Shown piece after piece: positions 1-4,093 of a stretch of 8,522 nucleotides of DNA (its first letter is position 1; every line of letters begins with the position of its first letter). The translations under genes were made by a program, and so were the position numbers. This DNA comes from Gammaproteobacteria bacterium. GTDB taxonomy: Bacteria; Pseudomonadota; Gammaproteobacteria; Steroidobacterales; MnTg04. The stretch is taken from positions 1 through 8,522 of the forward strand of contig JAPUHG010000296.1 in assembly GCA_027297845.1 (NCBI GenBank). The letters are read 5' to 3'. Under the pieces are notes generated by a model. That model made no database searches and was not told where the DNA came from. It saw nothing but the letters and a program-made list of their open reading frames with translations.

Positions 1-180
1 CAACGCTGTGAGCAGCTCGTCGATATTGCCAGGCAGAACATCAAAAGATATCACCAGCAGGGTTAGCGCGAACGCAAACGCGGCGTCAATGAAAGTGTCC
101 AGCCGGGTTACCTCAAGGCCTCGCAGACGGAAGCCGCTGTCGTCCTGGGGCAGGTCTTCTATATTGGACTGGAAATTCAT
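1..180 (-). CDS. TMEM175/DUF1211-like membrane protein, partial (5' end only)
   Basis: Reading the minus strand from the ATG at 180 gives an open frame of exactly 60 codons that runs off the left edge. A hydrophilic stretch of about 25 residues precedes the segment RLDTFIDAAFAFALTLLVIS (residues 26-45), the start of a first transmembrane helix. This resembles the first helix of the bacterial TMEM175 (DUF1211) potassium-channel family, whose hallmark is an RxxxFSD motif followed by a small/hydrophobic A-x-x-x-T-L-L pattern. Here the motif reads R26-L-D-T-F30-I-D32, so the usual serine is isoleucine. The start is supported by AGGGAG at 191-196, 10 nt upstream. Bacterial members are known as small tetrameric or dimeric K+-conducting membrane proteins, but that role is inferred from one helix only. 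The gene is divergent from the winged-helix regulator at 365 and may be controlled by it. Everything after residue 60 lies outside the window. Confidence 0.72.
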   Translation of the reverse strand, partial: MNFQSNIEDLPQDDSGFRLRGLEVTRLDTFIDAAFAFALTLLVISFDVLPGNIDELLTAL

Positions 181-220
181 CGCCGGTGTGCTCCCTGGTC
201 GGAAGGGGGGTGAGTGGCCA

Positions 221-226
221 AGTATA
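221..226 (-). promoter_or_regulatory. Candidate -10 box for the TMEM175-like gene
   Basis: The minus strand reads TATACT here, five of six matches to the sigma-70 -10 consensus. Transcription would start near 214 and leave a leader of about 34 nt before the ATG at 180. No good -35 hexamer stands 16-18 nt upstream (17-nt spacing gives CCAGCC), so this promoter would be weak or need an activator. Confidence 0.35.
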
Positions 227-288
227 AGGGATTCCCGTGGTATGGCTGGTGGATAGCCGTTGAACCAAGGAGGAGCAAGATATCTTCC

Positions 289-322
289 GACAATAATAAT
301 TGTCTTGACAATAATATTTGTC
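289..322. promoter_or_regulatory. Tandem palindromic operator of the winged-helix regulator
   Basis: Two 16-bp dyads lie 2 bp apart. The first, at 289-304, is GACAATAATAATTGTC, with perfect 6-bp arms. The second, at 307-322, is GACAATAATATTTGTC, with 5 of 6 arm pairs. The centres are 18 bp apart, and the whole 287-324 block is itself a 38-bp imperfect palindrome flanked by CCGACAA and TTGTCGG. AT-rich dyads of this size are typical binding sites of dimeric winged-helix repressors. The second site overlaps the -35 box and the spacer of the promoter driving the adjacent regulator gene, and the first lies just upstream. Negative autoregulation is therefore the simplest reading. The site also lies between two divergent genes, so it may control the TMEM175-like gene as well. 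Confidence 0.75.
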
Positions 323-332
323 GGATGATAAT
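305..332 (+). promoter_or_regulatory. Sigma-70 promoter of the winged-helix regulator gene
   Basis: A perfect -35 box TTGACA at 305-310 is followed after 16 nt by GATAAT at 327-332, a five-of-six match to TATAAT. Transcription would start near 339, giving a leader of about 25 nt that carries GAGG at 352-355, nine nt before the ATG at 365. The -35 box and spacer are overlapped by the palindrome at 307-322, so a bound repressor would exclude RNA polymerase. Confidence 0.75.
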
Positions 333-364
333 TTGATCCAGTATTTTCACCGAGGTCGAGAGAA

Positions 365-931
365 ATGAAGTCTGAATTGATGGTTGTATCGGACAGGCAA
401 ACCATGGCTTTGCTCGCAGATCCGCTAAAGGCTGAAATTCTCCGGGAGATGAACCAACCTCAAACCACCGCGGAGCTTGCCCAGCTTATAAATATGCCCC
501 GGCAGAAGCTCGGGTACCACGTCAGGCAGCTTGAGGAAGCGGGGCTGTTGCTAACTGTGGGTGAGAGCCGGCGTGGAAATTGTGTCGCGAAACAGCTTCA
601 GGCGGTGGCTCGGCATTTTGTCATCAGCAAGACCGACCCTGATGCACAGGTGGCGCCGGATCGGTTCTCCAGTAACTGGCTGGTGGAACAATCTGCCAGG
701 ACCATTCGTGAAATTGGTGTGTTGTCGGCTGACGCCGCAGGTGAAGAGCAAGTGCAGGCAGTGACTTTGGACGCGGAAATTGCGTTCGATAATTTGCAAG
801 AGCAGCAGGCGTTTGCCCAGGAATTGAGCGAAATAATCGGCGCCCTGGCTGCCCGCTATGGATCGGATTCACCTGTGGCCAGGCGATTCAGGGTTCTCGC
901 CGCCAGTTATCCAAAACCGCCAGGCGAATAG
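365..931 (+). CDS. ArsR-like winged-helix transcriptional regulator
   Basis: The 188-residue protein has an N-terminal winged helix-turn-helix domain at about residues 12-85. The stretch ADPLKAEILREM (18-29) is the typical opening helix of ArsR/HTH_20 proteins. TTAELAQLINMPRQKLGYHVRQLEEAGL (34-61) carries the HTH with its recognition helix near 45-58, and residues 62-75 form the wing. The rest (about 90-188) is soluble and alpha-helical, and I cannot assign it to a named ligand domain. The only cysteine is C73, so the Cys metal site of ArsR/SmtB sensors is absent and a metal ligand is unlikely. The start at 365 follows GAGG with good spacing; an in-frame ATG at 380 is less well placed. The gene sits behind a strong promoter overlapped by tandem palindromes, which suggests autoregulation. 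It is divergent from a TMEM175-like channel gene and convergent with the PGPGW-like gene, whose end is 34 nt away. Confidence 0.85.
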   Translation: MKSELMVVSDRQTMALLADPLKAEILREMNQPQTTAELAQLINMPRQKLGYHVRQLEEAGLLLTVGESRRGNCVAKQLQAVARHFVISKTDPDAQVAPDRFSSNWLVEQSARTIREIGVLSADAAGEEQVQAVTLDAEIAFDNLQEQQAFAQELSEIIGALAARYGSDSPVARRFRVLAASYPKPPGE

Positions 932-965
932 GGGGATCTTCCAGTGTCCGGCTTACCGGGCCTCA

Positions 966-1382
966 TCAATCCTCTGGCAATTCGAATGGCTGCTTGTGCG
1001 CTTTCCTGCGCAGGCTGTTCAGGGTCCGGGAAATCAATTGCTGCCGGATCAGCGCTTGTTCCAGGCGATACTTGCCCGGGAAATTGACCAGCATTAACCC
1101 GATGAGAATGGTCAGCAGTCCCTGTCCGGGCAAGATCGTCATCAGTATCCCCGCAACGATAAATGTCAGGCCCAGAGAATTTTTGACCAGGGTGATTATT
1201 CCCATCACAACCGGATGCCCCTTTTTTTTACCAACCGGCTGGCGCCTGGTGCGAACAAAGTAGTCTTCCGGTAGCTGCAAGATCGCCGCCGGGAGTAGCA
1301 CGATGACGATAAGAAGGCTGAGAAACGAGCCCAGCGCCATCCATGGCAGGTACGGCGTAAAGAAGGAGATCCAGTCAGACAT
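966..1382 (-). CDS. PGPGW-like small membrane protein
   Basis: With the ATG at 1382 the product is 138 residues. A GTG at 1406 would add eight residues but neither start has a clear ribosome binding site. The protein has a hydrophobic helix at about 13-35, a basic loop (RTRRQPVGKKK, 44-54), and a longer hydrophobic region at about 58-100 that can form one or two helices. That region contains LPGQGLLTILIGLMLV (84-99), which matches the core of the PGPGW family (LPGPGW-like motif then a glycine-rich helix), except that Q replaces the second proline and L the tryptophan. A basic amphipathic tail follows. Family members are small inner-membrane proteins of unknown function. It lies downstream of the TonB-domain gene on the same strand, separated by a 95-nt gap with a possible terminator and its own promoter-like sequence. 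A run of eight A residues encodes the lysines near 52-54. Confidence 0.7.
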   Translation of the reverse strand: MSDWISFFTPYLPWMALGSFLSLLIVIVLLPAAILQLPEDYFVRTRRQPVGKKKGHPVVMGIITLVKNSLGLTFIVAGILMTILPGQGLLTILIGLMLVNFPGKYRLEQALIRQQLISRTLNSLRRKAHKQPFELPED

Positions 1383-1388
1383 GGCCGC

Positions 1389-1394
1389 AGTATA
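1389..1394 (-). promoter_or_regulatory. Candidate -10 box for the PGPGW-like gene (possibly leaderless)
   Basis: The minus strand carries TATACT here, six nt before the ATG at 1382. A TTCACG hexamer stands 18 nt upstream (1413-1418) and matches four of six positions of the -35 consensus. A start site at the usual distance of about seven nt would coincide with the A of the ATG, giving a leaderless mRNA, which would explain the absence of a Shine-Dalgarno sequence. Confidence 0.45.
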
Positions 1395-1416
1395 TCTGCC
1401 ATCCACTCAGATCGTG

Positions 1417-1454
1417 AAAAATCCCTGCCCCAGGCGCGCAAGTCCTGCGCCTGG
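1417..1454 (-). terminator. Possible Rho-independent terminator after the TonB-domain gene
   Basis: Reading the minus strand after the stop codon at 1478, CCAGGCGC (1454-1447) pairs perfectly with GCGCCTGG (1437-1430) across a 9-nt loop. A run of five T follows, but only after an 8-nt gap, so the terminator is imperfect and may allow read-through into the PGPGW-like gene. Confidence 0.4.
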
Positions 1455-1477
1455 TCCTGCTCGGGGAGAGTGTGCGC

Positions 1478-3409
1478 CTAGGTCCCGGGTTTAAACTGCA
1501 AGCGCGCAGAAACCCGCTGGTCATTCGCCGTACCGCGAAAAAGCTGTGGTTCGAACTGCCACTGGCTGACCGCCGCCTGGGTGGCCTTTTCAAAGTAGCC
1601 GGCTTTTTCAACGGCGACTATTTCGAGGTCGCTGACTTGACCGGTGCTGGTGACGGTGAACTCAACATCAACCCATCCCTCGACTTCCCGGCGCAATGCG
1701 CGGTTCGGATACTCTGGCGCCACAAAATTTGTCATCGTCATTCGGGTCGCCGGGATTACCGAAGCGGCCTGGTAAGCGGCCCAATCCATTTCCAGGTCGA
1801 CGCGCGCAGTGCTAACTTTTTCGCTGTCACTGGCGAGTTTTTCCGCTTGCTGCAAAAAGGATTCGGCAGCAGCATATTTGCGCGCCGCAAGTTCTTTCCA
1901 CATCTGGTCCAGCAATTTGTCAGTCAGTTCAAGTGAGCCGACGAGATATGCCTCACTCTCCGGGCTCAGTTTGCTCATTTCATTCAGAAAAAAGAGGGCG
2001 TTTCCCTGTCTTGGCGTGAGCAGGCGGTTATCCGCAATGCTTGCCTCAAACTCCTGGTTCAGGGCTGCGACGCGATCATTAATCCGATCCTCACGAACTT
2101 TCTGTGTGGCCAGGGCCGCAACTCTTTCCCCCATAGCCTTCTGGCCAGTCGAAATCCGCGAGCGTGCCTGTCTGATTGATCGTGCACTGCCTCCGGGAAT
2201 CATCTCGGCCTGCTTCAAAATGCTCTCCGCAATATCGAAATTTTCGCTATCGATCTCGGTGCGCGCAGCGCTCATGAGCGTCGAGTATTTCTGGCCAAGC
2301 TGATCCTCGACCTGCGCAATTTCACTATAGCCGGAGTTAATGACTTTGACGCGGTCCAGCAAATCCAGAGCCCGGCTGATCTCGCCGTTCGCTATCGCTA
2401 TGCGAGCGTGTTCCAGTACGCCGCCAAGAACCACCTTTTCCATATCCGGGGGAGTTGCCGATCCGCCGGACCCAGCTTCGGCCAACAGACCAAATGCCTG
2501 CTCGTACTGGCCGGCATCGATCGCATTGCGCGCGTGTCCCCTGCGTTGCTCCGGGGAGGTGGCCCCGACCAGGGAGTCGAAAAAGGCCAGGCGTGGATGA
2601 TCGGGCAGTACATTTCTCACCATGACCAGGGCTTTCGCCGCCCTCGCCGGCCGGTTTTGTATCAAATCTTGCTCGCTCTGGGTGAGAACCTTGTCTGCCG
2701 CGGTCATGATTCCGCGCTGTGCGCTGACGTTGTCTGGATCCAGCATCAGGACCTGGTGATAATAATAAATAGCGTTGTTGTTTTTTGGCTCAAAGTATCG
2801 TGTCTCGAGCATGGCGTTTCTGGCCATTTCGAAATGTTCTTCAATGATGGCGCCCGGACCGGAGCCAGGACTATTAACGCTGGCGCCAGCATCGTCACCT
2901 TCCCATGGAATAACGAAAGCGACCGACATCACTACGGCGGCAATGCCGCCGCCGATCAAAGCAGGCTTTCTCCAGGAACGCGCCGGCGGCTTTTCCGCGT
3001 TGTGCTCGACGCCGCGCATCTGCATTGCTTCTTTGACGGCAGCTTCAATGTAAAGCCGTGTCTGGCCTGGCTGGCATGGTTTGCTGAGTACCCGAAATAT
3101 TTTTCCTTCGCTCATTAGTTTTTTCAAGGCGGGTTTTTCATTCGCCGTGCCGGCGATTACCTGAACCATGCCTGGCGCCCGACGGCTCAGACGCTCGAGT
3201 ATGGGATCGGGCTCGCCGGTCAGCAGTTCCGTGTCGGCAATCAGCAGCGCGACCTGGCTTAACTGCTCGAACCCCAGGGCCTGCTTTAGATCCTGGGCGT
3301 GGAAAAGCACATAGCGATCCTCCACCGCGTCCGTGATCTGCCCCAAAAACTCCTGGTTGCTGGATAACAACAGAATCTTGATGTCAGTTTGTTTGCTTGC
3401 CATCGCCAC
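1478..3409 (-). CDS. Receiver-like / transmembrane / TPR-like / TonB C-terminal fusion protein
   Basis: The 643-residue product has four parts. Residues 10-132 look like a response-regulator receiver fold: a beta strand KILLL, an aspartate at the phospho-acceptor place (LLIAD59), and the conserved lysine-proline SK110-P111. The acidic pair that binds Mg2+ is replaced by SS (16-17), so it is probably not phosphorylated normally. Residues 149-168 form one transmembrane helix preceded by RSWRK, which fits a cytoplasmic N-terminus. Residues about 185-550 are helical with TPR-like repeats (for example 204-230, 290-315, 330-355, 385-405, 505-525). Residues 560-641 match a TonB C-terminal domain: APEYPNRALRREVEGWVDVEF, then AVSQWQFEP, then the closing beta strand. 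The periplasmic C-terminus could interact with outer-membrane transporters or an envelope partner. GTG at 3407-3409 is preferred because AAGG lies six nt upstream; ATG at 3403 is the alternative. The fusion's job is unknown. Confidence 0.85.
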   Translation of the reverse strand: MAMASKQTDIKILLLSSNQEFLGQITDAVEDRYVLFHAQDLKQALGFEQLSQVALLIADTELLTGEPDPILERLSRRAPGMVQVIAGTANEKPALKKLMSEGKIFRVLSKPCQPGQTRLYIEAAVKEAMQMRGVEHNAEKPPARSWRKPALIGGGIAAVVMSVAFVIPWEGDDAGASVNSPGSGPGAIIEEHFEMARNAMLETRYFEPKNNNAIYYYHQVLMLDPDNVSAQRGIMTAADKVLTQSEQDLIQNRPARAAKALVMVRNVLPDHPRLAFFDSLVGATSPEQRRGHARNAIDAGQYEQAFGLLAEAGSGGSATPPDMEKVVLGGVLEHARIAIANGEISRALDLLDRVKVINSGYSEIAQVEDQLGQKYSTLMSAARTEIDSENFDIAESILKQAEMIPGGSARSIRQARSRISTGQKAMGERVAALATQKVREDRINDRVAALNQEFEASIADNRLLTPRQGNALFFLNEMSKLSPESEAYLVGSLELTDKLLDQMWKELAARKYAAAESFLQQAEKLASDSEKVSTARVDLEMDWAAYQAASVIPATRMTMTNFVAPEYPNRALRREVEGWVDVEFTVTSTGQVSDLEIVAVEKAGYFEKATQAAVSQWQFEPQLFRGTANDQRVSARLQFKPGT

Positions 3410-3453
3410 TATGCGCCTTAGTCCCTTACGGATTGTCGTCTGCGCTCGATTCC

Positions 3454-3503
3454 CGGCAACGGAAAAGGCAGCGCGACAGCAGGGTTGCCGTTTCAGACCC
3501 TGC
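3454..3503 (-). promoter_or_regulatory. Structured leader of the TonB-domain gene: two competing hairpins
   Basis: Upstream of the GTG start, the minus strand carries two perfect 7-bp inverted repeats that overlap. GCAGGGT (3503-3497) pairs with ACCCTGC (3485-3479), and CGGCAAC (3490-3484) pairs with GTTGCCG (3460-3454). They share bases at 3484-3485, so both cannot form fully at once. This could be an RNA switch or attenuator, but could also be chance in GC-rich DNA. I found no convincing promoter for the downstream gene between here and the terminator at 3627. Confidence 0.3.
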
Positions 3504-3626
3504 CGGAATATGGAAAATACCTTTGGCCAGCCAACAAAATCTTGACCTAGTTAACAAAATACGGTTTTGCACCGAAATAACCGTTATCTTTGGCCCCGAT
3601 TCAACCCAATAACGCCACTTGCCAGC

Positions 3627-3659
3627 AAAAAGCGGCCCGGAGGGCTAACCGGGGAGCCG
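3627..3659 (-). terminator. Candidate Rho-independent terminator of the rpoD-tRNA transcript
   Basis: On the minus strand CGGC (3659-3656), a 3-nt bulge and CCGG (3652-3649) pair with CCGG (3640-3637) and GCCG (3636-3633) across an 8-nt loop. A C and five T residues follow directly (3632-3627). This could end transcripts coming from rpoD or the tRNA and insulate the TonB-domain gene. The bulge makes the stem imperfect. Confidence 0.5.
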
Positions 3660-3710
3660 TGAATCCTTTATAAGGAACACGAAAAACCATCAGTCCCGGT
3701 TCCCTTTTTC
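3642..3710 (+). terminator. Terminator-like long hairpin on the plus strand
   Basis: GGG (3642-3644) and AACCGGG (3647-3653) pair with CCCGGTT (3695-3701) and CCC (3702-3704), ten base pairs with a 2-nt bulge. A run of five T follows immediately (3705-3709). The large loop contains a second hairpin: CGTG (3658-3661) with CACG (3678-3681), then TCCTT (3664-3668) with AAGGA (3672-3676). No plus-strand gene lies just upstream, so it would end either antisense RNA or an unrecognised small RNA. Confidence 0.4.
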
Positions 3711-3916
3711 TAGCAAATGCCTGGCCATCTGCGATGTCGGATCAGGTGTTTCAGTCAGACCCGCTGGCGATGGCGCCAGGTCAGCAGCTGTTTCCCGCCA
3801 GTATGACGATCAACGGAAAATTACGATCGGGCCAGGCGAAGAGGTCTCGCGCCGGGATCGGGGTCAGCAGGGTGAGGGAGGAATGCGGTCGACAGGTTAA
3901 CAGGGGTTTGAAAATC

Positions 3917-3993
3917 TGGTGGGCCTGGAAGGACTCGAACCTTCGACCAAAAGATTATGAGTCTTCTGCTCTAACCAACTGAGCTACAGGCCC
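3917..3993 (-). tRNA. tRNA with CAU anticodon (elongator Met or lysidine-type Ile2)
   Basis: The minus strand folds into a complete 77-nt cloverleaf including an encoded CCA. The acceptor arms GGGCCTG and CAGGCCC (3993-3987 and 3927-3921) pair perfectly. The D stem is GCTC/GAGC, the anticodon stem GAAGA/TCTTT with loop CTCATAA, and the T stem GAAGG/CCTTC with loop TTCGAGT. The anticodon CAT is at 3959-3957. It is not initiator tRNA, because the first pair G1-C72 is intact and the three G-C pairs of the initiator anticodon stem are absent. CAU fits elongator methionine, or isoleucine after lysidine modification by TilS. The C4-G69 and C5-G68 pairs and the G27-U43 pair resemble E. coli tRNA-Ile2 more than its tRNA-Met. 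The gene follows rpoD by 100 nt. Confidence 0.95.
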
Positions 3994-4013
3994 TGGTTTG
4001 ATTTGCTGCGATC

Positions 4014-4019
4014 AGTATA
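4014..4019 (-). promoter_or_regulatory. Candidate -10 box for the tRNA gene
   Basis: The minus strand reads TATACT 20 nt before the mature 5' end of the tRNA, so transcription would begin near 4007 and leave a short 5' leader for RNase P to remove. No good -35 hexamer is visible at 16-18 nt spacing. The tRNA may also be produced by processing of the rpoD transcript. Confidence 0.45.
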
Positions 4020-4053
4020 TCCAAAGATTCCGCGAAACGAACAGTTGCCGCAG

Positions 4054-4071
4054 GCGGCGGAATTGCGCCGC
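4054..4071. other. GC-rich stem-loop just after rpoD
   Basis: GCGGCG (4054-4059) and CGCCGC (4066-4071) form a perfect 6-bp stem with a 6-nt loop, 22 nt beyond the rpoD stop codon. In the rpoD direction no T run follows, so it is not a classical terminator there and may instead protect the mRNA 3' end. In the opposite direction AGGGGG and five T follow (4072-4082), which would fit termination of antisense transcription. Confidence 0.4.
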
Positions 4072-4093
4072 AGGGGGTTTTTCAGCAGCCGGG

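Larger units (their letters stand above)
3410..3916. other. 507-bp spacer without a credible protein gene
   Basis: No open frame here resembles a known protein. A plus-strand frame at 3734-3982 runs antisense through the tRNA and ends in the WKDSNLRP string often seen in spurious tRNA-derived translations. What the spacer does hold is the structured leader at 3454-3503, a 12-bp palindrome TTGGCCAGCCAA at 3523-3534, a 24-nt hairpin at 3658-3681 and opposed terminator-like structures at 3627-3710. From 3711 to 3916 I see nothing I can name. Confidence 0.6.

Noticed and set aside
8..256. 82-codon plus-strand frame at the left end
   Set aside because: Its composition is serine/arginine-rich without any family signature, and the minus strand encodes a TMEM175-like N-terminus with a fitting SD.
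267..273. Perfect AAGGAGG Shine-Dalgarno-like sequence on the plus strand
   Set aside because: No ATG, GTG or TTG follows at a usable distance with an open frame, and it lies upstream of the mapped-by-eye promoter.
2408..3118. 236-codon plus-strand frame antisense to the TonB-domain gene
   Set aside because: Shadow frame; the minus-strand product has recognisable domains over this whole stretch and the plus-strand one does not.
3523..3534. 12-bp palindrome TTGGCCAGCCAA
   Set aside because: Short, single copy and not placed against a recognisable promoter, so I cannot support an operator call.
3542..3570. TTGACC on the plus strand as a -35 box for a small RNA ending near 3709
   Set aside because: The position 17 nt downstream reads TTTTGC, a poor -10 box, and no nearby alternative is better.
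3540..3720. Known riboswitch classes (c-di-GMP, cobalamin) in the structured spacer
   Set aside because: The conserved core sequences of those classes are not present; only generic stems can be seen.
3734..3982. Plus-strand 82-codon frame ending in WAWKDSNLRPKDYESSALTN
   Set aside because: Its C-terminal part is the antisense translation of the tRNA gene; this peptide string is a well-known false annotation.
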